64,000 nt of DNA. Origin: Ulva prolifera. Lineage: Eukaryota > Chlorophyta > Ulvophyceae > Ulvales > Ulvaceae. The notes under the pieces were generated by a model that saw only the letters and a list, made by a program, of their open reading frames with translations, was not told the DNA's origin and searched no databases. Positions 33,182-45,912 of the stretch are shown here, in pieces; positions within the stretch are counted from its first letter, which is position 1, and the number at the start of each line of letters is the position of its first letter. A program made the translations under genes and the position numbers. The DNA is taken from positions 9,057,315 through 9,121,314 of the forward strand of contig CM041199.1 in assembly GCA_023078555.1 (NCBI GenBank). The letters run 5' to 3'.

Positions 33182-35955
33182 ATGTGGCTTAAGCAACTCT
33201 CAAGCCTGTCTAGGCAACACCCAAGCATGGCTAGTCTACTCCCAAGCATGTTTGCGCAGAAACCAGGTGGGTTAAGCAACTCCCAAGTCTGTCAAGGCAA
33301 CTCCCAAGCCCGACTAGTCAACTCCCAAGCATGTTTTCGTAGAAACCAAGTCGTTCAAGCAACTCCCAAGCCTGTATAGGCAACTCCCAAGCATGTTTGC
33401 ATAGATACCAGGTGGCTTAAGCAACTCCCAAGCCTGTCTCGGCAACTCCCAATCATGTTTGCATAGATACCAAGTGGCTTAAGCAACTCCCAAGCCTGTC
33501 TCGGCTACTCCCAAGCATGTTTGCATAGATACCATGTGGCTTAAGCAACTCCCAAGCCTGTCTAGGCAACACCCAAGCATGGCTAGTCTACTCCAAAGCA
33601 TGTTTGCGCAGAAACCAGGTGGGTTAAGCAACTCCCAAGTCTGTCAAGGCAACTCCCAAGCCCGACTAGTCAACTCCCAAGCATGTTTTCGTAGAAACCA
33701 AGTCGTTCAAGCAACTCCCAAGCCTGTCTAGTCAACTCCCAAGCATGTTTGCGTAGAAACCTGGTGGCTTAAGCAACTCCCAAGCCCGTCTAGGCAACTC
33801 CCAAGCATGTTTGCGTAGAAACCTGGTCGCTTAAGCAACTCCCAAGCCTGTCTAGGCAACTCCCAAGCCTGTCTAGGCAACTCCCAAGCATAATTGCATA
33901 GATACCAGGTGGCTTAAGCAACTCCCAAGCCTGTCTAGGCAACTCCCAAGCATAATTGCATAGATACCAGGTGGCTTAAGCAACTCCCAAGCCTGTCTAC
34001 GCAACTCCCAAGCATGTCTAGTCAACTCCTCAGGATGTTTGCGTAGAAACAAAGTCGTTTTAGCAACTCCCAAGCATGTCTAGTCAACGCCCAAGCATAA
34101 TTGCATAGATACCATGTGGCTTAAGCAACTCCCAAGCATGTCTAGTCAAGTCCCAAGCATGTTTGCGTAGAAACCAGGTGGCTTCAGCAACTCCCAAGCC
34201 TGTCTAGGCAACTCCCAAGCATAATTGCATAGATACCAGGTGGCTTAAGCAACGCCCAAGCCTGTCTAGTCAACTCCCAAGCATGTTTGCGTAGAAACCA
34301 GGTGGCTTGAGCAACTCCCAAGCCCGTCTAGGCAACTCCCAAGCATGTTTGCGTAGAAACCTGGTCGCTTAAGCAACTTTCAAGCCTGTCTAGGCAACTC
34401 CCAAGCATGTCTACTCAACTCCCAAGCATAATTGCATAGATACCAGGTGGCTTAAGCAACTCCCAAGCCTGTCTAGTCAAGTCCCAAGCATGTTTGCGTA
34501 GAAACCAGGTGGCTTAAGCAACTCCCAAGCCTGTCTAGGCAACTCCCAAGCATAATTGCATAGATACCAGGTGGCTTAAGCAACTCCCAAGCCTGTCTAG
34601 TCAACTCCCAAGCATGTTTGCGTAGAAACCAGGTGGCTTCAGCAACTCCCAAGCCTGTCTAGGCAACTCCCATGCATAATTGCATAGATACCAGGTGGCT
34701 TAAGCAACGCCCAAGCCTGTCTAGTCAACTCCCAAGCATGTTTGCGTAGAAACCAGGTGGCTTGAGCAACTCCCAAGCCCGTCTAGGCAACTCCCAAGCA
34801 TGTTTGCGTAGAAACCTGGTCGCTTAAGCAACTTTCAAGCCTGTCTAGGCAACTCCCAAGCATGTCTACTCAACTCCCAAGCATGTTTGCGTAGAAACAA
34901 AGTCGTTTTAGCAACTCCCAAGCATGTCTAGTCAACTCCCAAGCATAATTGCATAGATACCAGGTGGCTGAAGCAACTCCCAAGCCTGTCTGGGCAACTC
35001 CCAAGCATAATTGCATAGATACCAGGTGGCTTAAGCAACTCCCAAGCCTGTCTACGCAACTCCCCAGCATGTCTAGTCAACTCCTCAGCATGTTTGCGTA
35101 GAAACAAAGTCGTTTTAGCAACTCCCAAGCATGTCTAGTCAACTCCCAAGCATAATTGCATAGATACCAGGTGGCTGAAGCAACTCCCAAGCCTGTCTAG
35201 GCAACTCCCAAGCATGTCTAGTCAACTCCCAAGCATGTTAGCGTAGAAACCAGGTGGCTTAAGCAACTCCCAAGCCGGTCTAGTGAACTCCCAAGCACGT
35301 TTGCGTAGAAACCAGGTGGCTTAAGCAACTCCCAAGCCCGTCTAGGCAACTCCCAAGCATAATTGCATAGATACCATGTGGCTTAAGCAACTCCCAAGCC
35401 TGTCCAGGCAACTCCCAAGCATGTCTACTCAACTCCCAAGCATGTTTGCGTAGAAACAAAGTCGTTTTAGCAACTCCCAAACATGTCTAGTCAACTCCCA
35501 AGCATAATTGCATAGATACCATGTGGCTTAAGCAACTCCCAAGCCTGTCTAGGCAACTCCCAAGCATGTTTGCGTAGAAACCTGGTCGCTTAAGCAACTC
35601 CCAAGGCTGTCTAGGCAACTCCCAAGCATGTCTAGTCTACTCGCAAGCATGTTTGCGTAGAAACCTGGTCGCTTAAGCAACTCCCAAGCCGGTCTAGGCA
35701 ACTCCCAAACCTGTCTAGTCAACTCCCAAGCATGTTAGCGTAGAAACCAGGTGGGTTAAGCAACTCCCAAGTCTGTCAAGGCAACTCCCAAGCCCGACTA
35801 GTCAACTCCCAAGCATGTTTTTGTAGAAACCAAGTCGTTCAAGCAACTCCCAAGCCTGTATAGGCAACTCCCAAGCATGTTTGCATAGATACCAGGTGGC
35901 TTAAGCAACTCCCAAGCCTGTCTCGGCTACTCCCAAGCATGTTTGCATAGATACC
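33182..35955. repeat. Higher-order repeat copy, 2,774 bp
   Basis: Modules at +352, +691, +1,688, +1,746 and +2,098 match the copy at 48211 exactly. Both carry CAACGCCCAAGC (34086 and 49115) and CCCATGCATAATTG (about 34669 and 49698). Confidence 0.88.
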
Positions 35956-38900
35956 ATGTGGCTTAAGCAACTCTCAAGCCTGTCTAGGCAACACCCAAGC
36001 ATGGCTAGTCTACTCCCAAGCATGTTTGCGCAGAAACCAGGTGGGTTAAGCAACTCCCAAGTCTGTCAAGGCAACTCCCAAGCCCGACTAGTCAACTCCC
36101 AAGCATGTTTTCGTAGAAACCAAGTCGTTCAAGCAACTCCCAAGCCTGTATAGGCAACTCCCAAGCATGTTTGCATAGATACCAGGTGGCTTAAGCAACT
36201 CCCAAGCCTGTCTCGGCAACTCCCAATCATGTTTGCATAGATACCAAGTGGCTTAAGCAACTCCCAAGCCTGTCTCGGCTACTCCCAAGCATGTTTGCAT
36301 AGATACCATGTGGCTTAAGCAACTCCCAAGCCTGTCTAGGCAACACCCAAGCATGGCTAGTCTACTCCAAAGCATGTTTGCGCAGAAACCAGGTGGGTTA
36401 AGCAACTCCCAAGTCTGTCAAGGCAACTCCCAAGCCCGACTAGTCAACTCCCAAGCATGTTTTCGTAGAAACCAAGTCGTTCAAGCAACTCCCAAGCCTG
36501 TCTAGTCAACTCCCAAGCATGTTTGCGTAGAAACCTGGTGGCTTAAGCAACTCCCAAGCCCGTCTAGGCAACTCCCAAGCATGTTTGCGTAGAAACCTGG
36601 TCGCTTAAGCAACTCCCAAGCCTGTCTAGGCAACTCCCAAGCCTGTCTAGGCAACTCCCAAGCATAATTGCATAGATACCAGGTGGCTTAAGCAACTCCC
36701 AAGCCTGTCTAGGCAACTCCCAAGCATAATTGCATAGATACCAGGTGGCTTAAGCAACTCCCAAGCCTGTCTACGCAACTCCCAAGCATGTCTAGTCAAC
36801 TCCTCAGGATGTTTGCGTAGAAACAAAGTCGTTTTAGCAACTCCCAAGCATGTCTAGTCAACGCCCAAGCATAATTGCATAGATACCATGTGGCTTAAGC
36901 AACTCCCAAGCATGTCTAGTCAAGTCCCAAGCATGTTTGCGTAGAAACCAGGTGGCTTCAGCAACTCCCAAGCCTGTCTAGGCAACTCCCAAGCATAATT
37001 GCATAGATACCAGGTGGCTTAAGCAACGCCCAAGCCTGTCTAGTCAACTCCCAAGCATGTTTGCGTAGAAACCAGGTGGCTTGAGCAACTCCCAAGCCCG
37101 TCTAGGCAACTCCCAAGCATGTTTGCGTAGAAACCTGGTCGCTTAAGCAACTTTCAAGCCTGTCTAGGCAACTCCCAAGCATGTCTACTCAACTCCCAAG
37201 CATAATTGCATAGATACCAGGTGGCTTAAGCAACTCCCAAGCCTGTCTAGTCAAGTCCCAAGCATGTTTGCGTAGAAACCAGGTGGCTTAAGCAACTCCC
37301 AAGCCTGTCTAGGCAACTCCCAAGCATAATTGCATAGATACCAGGTGGCTTAAGCAACTCCCAAGCCTGTCTAGTCAACTCCCAAGCATGTTTGCGTAGA
37401 AACCAGGTGGCTTCAGCAACTCCCAAGCCTGTCTAGGCAACTCCCATGCATAATTGCATAGATACCAGGTGGCTTAAGCAACGCCCAAGCCTGTCTAGTC
37501 AACTCCCAAGCATGTTTGCGTAGAAACCAGGTGGCTTGAGCAACTCCCAAGCCCGTCTAGGCAACTCCCAAGCATGTTTGCGTAGAAACCTGGTCGCTTA
37601 AGCAACTTTCAAGCCTGTCTAGGCAACTCCCAAGCATGTCTACTCAACTCCCAAGCATAATTGCATAGATACCAGGTGGCTTAAGCAACTCCCAAGCCTG
37701 TCTAGTCAACTCCCAAGCATGTTTGCGTAGAAACCAGGTGGCTTAAGCAACTCCCAAGCCCGTCTAGGCAACTCCCAAGCATGTTTGCGTAGAAACCTGG
37801 TCGCTTAAGCAACTCCCAAGCCTGTCTAGGCAACTCCCAAGCATGTCTACTCAACTCCCAAGCATGTTTGCGTAGAAACAAAGTCGTTTTAGCAACTCCC
37901 AAGCAGGTCTAGTCAACTCCCAAGCATAATTGCATAGATACCAGGTGGCTGAAGCAACTCCCAAGCCTGTCTAGGCAACTCCCAAGCATAATTGCATAGA
38001 TACCAGGTGGCTTAAGCAACTCCCAAGCCTGTCTACGCAACTCCCCAGCATGTCTAGTCAACTCCTCAGCATGTTTGCGTAGAAACAAAGTCGTTTTAGC
38101 AACTCCCAAGCATGTCTAGTCAACTCCCAAGCATAATTGCATAGATACCAGGTGGCTGAAGCAACTCCCAAGCCTGTCTAGGCAACTCCCAAGCATGTCT
38201 AGTCAACTCCCAAGCATGTTAGCGTAGAAACCAGGTGGCTTAAGCAACTCCCAAGCCGGTCTAGTGAACTCCCAAGCACGTTTGCGTAGAAACCAGGTGG
38301 CTTAAGCAACTCCCAAGCCCGTCTAGGCAACTCCCAAGCATAATTGCATAGATACCATGTGGCTTAAGCAACTCCCAAGCCTGTCCAGGCAACTCCCAAG
38401 CATGTCTACTCAACTCCCAAGCATGTTTGCGTAGAAACAAAGTCGTTTTAGCAACTCCCAAGCATGTCTAGTCAACTCCCAAGCATAATTGCATAGATAC
38501 CATGTGGCTTAAGCAACTCCCAAGCCTGTCTAGGCAACTCCCAAGCATGTTTGCGTAGAAACCTGGTCGCTTAAGCAACTCCCAAGGCTGTCTAGGCAAC
38601 TCCCAAGCATGTCTAGTCTACTCGCAAGCATGTTTGCGTAGAAACCTGGTCGCTTAAGCAACTCCCAAGCCGGTCTAGGCAACTCCCAAACCTGTCTAGT
38701 CAACTCCCAAGCATGTTTGCGTAGAAACCTGGTGGCTTAAGCAACTCCCAAGCCTGTCTAGTCAACTCCCAAGCATGTTTGCGTAGAAACCAGGTGGCTT
38801 AAGCAACTCCCAAGCCCGTCTAGGCAACTCCCAAGCATGTTTGCGTAGAAACCTGGTCGCTTAAGCAACTCCCAAGCCTGTCTAGGCAACTCCCAAGCCT

Positions 38901-40364
38901 GTCTAGTCAACTCCCAAGCATGTTTGCGTAGAAACCTGGTGGCTTAAGCAACTCCCAAGCCCGTCTAGGCAACTCCCAAGCATGTTTGCGTAGAAACCTG
39001 GTCGCTTAAGCAACTCCCAAGCCTGTCTAGGCAACTCCCAAGCATAATTGCATAGATACCAGGTGCCTTAAGCAACTCCCAAGCATGTCTTGTCAACTCC
39101 CAAGCATGTTTGCGTAGAAACCTGGTGGCTTAAGCAACTCCCAAGCCCGTCTAGGCAACTCCCAAGCATGTTTGCGTAGAAATCTGGTCGCTTAAGCAAC
39201 TCCCAAGCCTGTCTAGGCAACTCCCAAGCATAATTGCATAGATACCAGGTTGCTTTAGCAACTCCCAAGCCTGTCTACGCAACTCCCAAGCATGTCTAGT
39301 CAACTCCTCAGCATGTTTGCGTAGAAACAAAGTCGTTTTAGCAACTCCCAAGCATGTCTAGTCAACTCCCAAGCATAATTGCATAGATACCATGTGGCTT
39401 AAGCAACTCCCAAGCATGTCTAGTCAAGTCCCAAGCATGTTTGCGTAGAAACCAGGTGGCTTAAGCAACTCCCAAGCCTGTCTAGGCAACTCCCAAGCAT
39501 AATTGCATAGATACCAGGTGGCTTAAGCAACTCCCAAGCCTGTCTAGTCAACTCCCAAGCATGTTTGCGTAGAAACCAGGTGGCTTAAGCAACTCCCAAG
39601 CCCGTCTAGGCAACTCCCAAGCCTGTCTAGTCAACTCCCAAGCATGTTTGCGTAGAAACCTGGTGGCTTAAGCAACTCCCAAGCCCGTCTAGGCAACTCC
39701 CAAGCATGTTTTCGTAGAAACCAAGTCGTTCAAGCAACTCCCAAGCCTGTATAAGCAACTCCCAAGCATAATTGCATAGATACCATGTGGCTTAAGCAAC
39801 TCCCAAGCCTGTCCAGGCAACTCCCAAGCATGTCTACTCAACTCCCAAGCATGTTTGCGTAGAAACAAAGTCGTTTTAGCAACTCCCAAACATGTCTAGT
39901 CAACTCCCAAGCATAATTGCATAGATACCATGTGGCTTAAGCAACTCCCAAGCCTGTCTAGGCAACTCCCAAGCATGCTTGCGTAGAAACCTGGTCGCTT
40001 AAGCAACTCCCAAGGCTGTCTAGGCAACTCCCAAGCATGTCTAGTCTACTCGCAAGCATGTTTGCGTAGAAACCTGGTCGCTTAAGCAACTCCCAAGCCG
40101 GTCTAGGCAACTCCCAAACCTGTCTAGTCAACTCCCAAGCATGTTAGCGTAGAAACCAGGTGGGTTAAGCAACTCCCAAGTCTGTCAAGGCAACTCCCAA
40201 GCCCGACTAGTCAACTCCCAAGCATGTTTTTGTAGAAACCAAGTCGTTCAAGCAACTCCCAAGCCTGTATAGGCAACTCCCAAGCATGTTTGCATAGATA
40301 CCAGGTGGCTTAAGCAACTCCCAAGCCTGTCTCGGCTACTCCCAAGCATGTTTGCATAGATACC
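35956..40364. repeat. Extended higher-order repeat copy, 4,409 bp
   Basis: Begins like the 2,774-bp copies, then continues with extra modules without an intervening marker. The part from about 38350 to 39620 recurs at 52634 to 53904 (offset 14,284 bp), including the unusual units with GGTGCCTTAAGC and CATGTCTTGTC (39063-39090 and 53347-53374). Confidence 0.8.
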
Positions 40365-43138
40365 ATGTGGCTTAAGCAACTCTCAAGCCTGTCTAGGCAA
40401 CACCCAAGCATGGCTAGTCTACTCCCAAGCATGTTTGCGCAGAAACCAGGTGGGTTAAGCAACTCCCAAGTCTGTCAAGGCAACTCCCAAGCCCGACTAG
40501 TCAACTCCCAAGCATGTTTTCGTAGAAACCAAGTCGTTCAAGCAACTCCCAAGCCTGTCTAGTCAACTCCCAAGCATGTTTTCGTAGAAACCAAGTCGTT
40601 CAAGCAACTCCCAAGCCTGTCTAGTCAACTCCCAAGCATGTTTGCGTAGAAACCTGGTGGCTTAAGCAACTCCCAAGCCCGTCTAGGCAACTCCCAAGCA
40701 TGTTTGCGTAGAAACCTGGTCGCTTAAGCAACTCCCAAGCCTGTCTAGGCAACTCCCAAGCCTGTCTAGGCAACTCCCAAGCATAATTGCATAGATACCA
40801 GGTGGCTTAAGCAACTCCCAAGCCTGTCTAGGCAACTCCCAAGCATAATTGCATAGATACCAGGTGGCTTAAGCAACTCCCAAGCATGTCTACGCAACTC
40901 CAGAGCATGTCTAGTCAACTCCTCAGGATGTTTGCGTAGAAACAAAGTCGTTTTAGCAACTCCCAAGCATGTCTAGTCAACTCCCAAGCATAATTGCATA
41001 GATACCATGTGGCTTAAGCAACTCCCAAGCATGTCTAGTCAAGTCCCAAGCATGTTTGCGTAGAAACCAGGTGGCTTCAGCAACTCCCAAGCCTGTCTAG
41101 GCAACTCCCAAGCATAATTGCATAGATACCAGGTGGCTTAAGCAACGCCCAAGCCTGTCTAGTCAACTCCCAAGCATGTTTGCGTAGAAACCAGGTGGCT
41201 TCAGCAACTCCCAAGCCTGTCTAGGCAACTCCCAAGCATAATTGCATAGATACCAGGTGGCTTAAGCAACGCCCAAGCCTGTCTAGTCAACTCCCAAGCA
41301 TGTTTGCGTAGAAACCAGGTGGCTTGAGCAACTCCCAAGCCCGTCTAGGCAACTCCCAAGCATGTTTGCGTAGAAACCTGGTCGCTTAAGCAACTCCCAA
41401 GCCTGTCTAGGCAACTCCCAAGCCTGTCTAGTCAACTCCCAAGCATGTTTGCGTAGAAACCAGGTGGCTTAAGCAACTCCCAAGCCCGTCTAGGCAACTC
41501 CCAAGCATGTTTGCGTAGAAACCTGGTCGCTTAAGCAACTCCCAAGCCTGTCTAGGCAACTCCCAAGCATGTCTACTCAACTCCCAAGCATGTTTGCGTA
41601 GAAACAAAGTCGTTTTAGCAACTCCCAAGCATGTCTAGTCAACTCCCAAGCATAATTGCATAGATACCAGGTGGCTGAAGCAACTCCCAAGCCTGTCTGG
41701 GCAACTCCCAAGCATAATTGCATAGATACCAGGTGGCTTAAGCAACTCCCAAGCCTGTCTACGCAACTCCCCAGCATGTCTAGTCAACTCCTCAGCATGT
41801 TTGCGTAGAAACAAAGTCGTTTTAGCAACTCCCAAGCATGTCTAGTCAACTCCCAAGCATAATTGCATAGATACCAGGTGGCTGAAGCAACTCCCAAGCC
41901 TGTCTAGGCAACTCCCAAGCATGTCTAGTCAACTCCCAAGCATGTTAGCGTAGAAACCAGGTGGCTTAAGCAACTCCCAAGCCGGTCTAGTGAACTCCCA
42001 AGCACGTTTGCGTAGAAACCAGGTGGCTTAAGCAACTCCCAAGCCCGTCTAGGCAACTCCCAAGCATAATTGCATAGATACCATGTGGCTTAAGCAACTC
42101 CCAAGCCTGTCCAGGCAACTCCCAAGCATGTCTACTCAACTCCCAAGCATGTTTGCGTAGAAACAAAGTCGTTTTAGCAACTCCCAAACATGTCTAGTCA
42201 ACTCCCAAGCATAATTGCATAGATACCATGTGGCTTAAGCAACTCCCAAGCCTGTCTAGGCAACTCCCAAGCATGTTTGCGTAGAAACCTGGTCGCTTAA
42301 GCAACTCCCAAGGCTGTCTAGGCAACTCCCAAGCATGTCTAGTCTACTCGCAAGCATGTTTGCGTAGAAACCTGGTCGCTTAAGCAACTCCCAAGCCGGT
42401 CTAGGCAACTCCCAAACCTGTCTAGTCAACTCCCAAGCATGTTAGCATAGATACCAGGTGGCTTAAGCAACGCCCAAGCATGTCTAGTCAACTCCTCAGG
42501 ATGTTTGCGTAGAAACAAAGTCGTTTTAGCAACTCCCAAGCATGTCTAGTCAACTCCCAAGCATAATTGCATAGATACCATGTGGCTTAAGCAACTCCCA
42601 AGCATGTCTAGTCAAGTCCCAAGCATGTTTGCGTAGAAACCAGGTGGCTTCAGCAACTCCCAAGCCTGTCTAGGCAACTCCCAAGCATAATTGCATAGAT
42701 ACCATGTGGCTTAAGCAACTCCCAAGCCTGTCTAGGCAACTCCCAAGCATGCTTGCGTAGAAACCTGGTCGCTTAAGCAACTCCCAAGGCTGTCTAGGCA
42801 ACTCCCAAGCATGTCTAGTCTACTCGCAAGCATGTTTGCGTAGAAACCTGGTCGCTTAAGCAACTCCCAAGCCGGTCTAGGCAACTCCCAAACCTGTCTA
42901 GTCAACTCCCAAGCATGTTAGCGTAGAAACCAGGTGGGTTAAGCAACTCCCAAGTCTGTCAAGGCAACTCCCAAGCCCGACTAGTCAACTCCCAAGCATG
43001 TTTTTGTAGAAACCAAGTCGTTCAAGCAACTCCCAAGCCTGTATAGGCAACTCCCAAGCATGTTTGCATAGATACCAGGTGGCTTAAGCAACTCCCAAGC
43101 CTGTCTCGGCTACTCCCAAGCATGTTTGCATAGATACC
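40365..43138. repeat. Higher-order repeat copy, 2,774 bp
   Basis: First of two consecutive 2,774-bp copies that share an abnormal junction (CATGTTAGCATAGATACC, about 42438). Private change: CAACTCCAGAGC near 40896. Confidence 0.88.
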
Positions 43139-45912
43139 ATGTGGCTTAAGCAACTCTCAAGCCTGTCTAGGCAACACCCAAGCATGGCTAGTCTACTCCC
43201 AAGCATGTTTGCGCAGAAACCAGGTGGGTTAAGCAACTCCCAAGTCTGTCAAGGCAACTCCCAAGCCCGACTAGTCAACTCCCAAGCATGTTTTCGTAGA
43301 AACCAAGTCGTTCAAGCAACTCCCAAGCCTGTCTAGTCAACTCCCAAGCATGTTTTCGTAGAGACCAAGTCGTTCAAGCAACTCCCAAGCCTGTCTAGTC
43401 AACTCCCAAGCATGTTTGCGTAGAAACCTGGTGGCTTAAGCAACTCCCAAGCCCGTCTAGGCAACTCCCAAGCATGTTTGCGTAGAAACCTGGTCGCTTA
43501 AGCAACTCCCAAGCCTGTCTAGGCAACTCCCAAGCCTGTCTAGGCAACTCCCAAGCATAATTGCATAGATACCAGGTGGCTTAAGCAACTCCCAAGCCTG
43601 TCTAGGCAACTCCCAAGCATAATTGCATAGATACCAGGTGGCTTAAGCAACTCCCAAGCCTGTCTACGCAACTCCCAAGCATGTCTAGTCAACTCCTCAG
43701 GATGTTTGCGTAGAAACAAAGTCGTTTTAGCAACTCCCAAGCATGTCTAGTCAACTCCCAAGCATAATTGCATAGATACCATGTGGCTTAAGCAACTCCC
43801 AAGCATGTCTAGTCAAGTCCCAAGCATGTTTGCGTAGAAACCAGGTGGCTTCAGCAACTCCCAAGCCTGTCTAGGCAACTCCCAAGCATAATTGCATAGA
43901 TACCAGGTGGCTTAAGCAACGCCCAAGCCTGTCTAGTCAACTCCCAAGCATGTTTGCGTAGAAACCAGGTGGCTTCAGCAACTCCCAAGCCTGTCTAGGC
44001 AACTCCCAAGCATAATTGCATAGATACCAGGTGGCTTAAGCAACGCCCAAGCCTGTCTAGTCAACTCCCAAGCATGTTTGCGTAGAAACCAGGTGGCTTG
44101 AGCAACTCCCAAGCCCGTCTAGGCAACTCCCAAGCATGTTTGCGTAGAAACCTGGTCGCTTAAGCAACTCCCAAGCCTGTCTAGGCAACTCCCAAGCCTG
44201 TCTAGTCAACTCCCAAGCATGTTTGCGTAGAAACCAGGTGGCTTAAGCAACTCCCAAGCCCGTCTAGGCAACTCCCAAGCATGTTTGCGTAGAAACCTGG
44301 TCGCTTAAGCAACTCCCAAGCCTGTCTAGGCAACTCCCAAGCATGTCTACTCAACTCCCAAGCATGTTTGCGTAGAAACAAAGTCGTTTTAGCAACTCCC
44401 AAGCATGTCTAGTCAACTCCCAAGCATAATTGCATAGATACCAGGTGGCTGAAGCAACTCCCAAGCCTGTCTGGGCAACTCCCAAGCATAATTGCATAGA
44501 TACCAGGTGGCTTAAGCAACTCCCAAGCCTGTCTACGCAACTCCCCAGCATGTCTAGTCAACTCCTCAGCATGTTTGCGTAGAAACAAAGTCGTTTTAGC
44601 AACTCCCAAGCATGTCTAGTCAACTCCCAAGCATAATTGCATAGATACCAGGTGGCTGAAGCAACTCCCAAGCCTGTCTAGGCAACTCCCAAGCATGTCT
44701 AGTCAACTCCCAAGCATGTTAGCGTAGAAACCAGGTGGCTTAAGCAACTCCCAAGCCGGTCTAGTGAACTCCCAAGCACGTTTGCGTAGAAACCAGGTGG
44801 CTTAAGCAACTCCCAAGCCCGTCTAGGCAACTCCCAAGCATAATTGCATAGATACCATGTGGCTTAAGCAACTCCCAAGCCTGTCCAGGCAACTCCCAAG
44901 CATGTCTACTCAACTCCCAAGCATGTTTGCGTAGAAACAAAGTCGTTTTAGCAACTCCCAAACATGTCTAGTCAACTCCCAAGCATAATTGCATAGATAC
45001 CATGTGGCTTAAGCAACTCCCAAGCCTGTCTAGGCAACTCCCAAGCATGTTTGCGTAGAAACCTGGTCGCTTAAGCAACTCCCAAGGCTGTCTAGGCAAC
45101 TCCCAAGCATGTCTAGTCTACTCGCAAGCATGTTTGCGTAGAAACCTGGTCGCTTAAGCAACTCCCAAGCCGGTCTAGGCAACTCCCAAACCTGTCTAGT
45201 CAACTCCCAAGCATGTTAGCATAGATACCAGGTGGCTTAAGCAACGCCCAAGCATGTCTAGTCAACTCCTCAGGATGTTTGCGTAGAAACAAAGTCGTTT
45301 TAGCAACTCCCAAGCATGTCTAGTCAACTCCCAAGCATAATTGCATAGATACCATGTGGCTTAAGCAACTCCCAAGCATGTCTAGTCAAGTCCCAAGCAT
45401 GTTTGCGTAGAAACCAGGTGGCTTCAGCAACTCCCAAGCCTGTCTAGGCAACTCCCAAGCATAATTGCATAGATACCATGTGGCTTAAGCAACTCCCAAG
45501 CCTGTCTAGGCAACTCCCAAGCATGCTTGCGTAGAAACCTGGTCGCTTAAGCAACTCCCAAGGCTGTCTAGGCAACTCCCAAGCATGTCTAGTCTACTCG
45601 CAAGCATGTTTGCGTAGAAACCTGGTCGCTTAAGCAACTCCCAAGCCGGTCTAGGCAACTCCCAAACCTGTCTAGTCAACTCCCAAGCATGTTAGCGTAG
45701 AAACCAGGTGGGTTAAGCAACTCCCAAGTCTGTCAAGGCAACTCCCAAGCCCGACTAGTCAACTCCCAAGCATGTTTTTGTAGAAACCAAGTCGTTCAAG
45801 CAACTCCCAAGCCTGTATAGGCAACTCCCAAGCATGTTTGCATAGATACCAGGTGGCTTAAGCAACTCCCAAGCCTGTCTCGGCTACTCCCAAGCATGTT
45901 TGCATAGATACC
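43139..45912. repeat. Higher-order repeat copy, 2,774 bp
   Basis: Tandem duplicate of the preceding copy, with the same abnormal junction (about 45212). It carries TAGAGACCAAGTCG near 43360, shared with the following copy (about 46134) but not with the preceding one (GAAACC near 40586). Confidence 0.88.
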
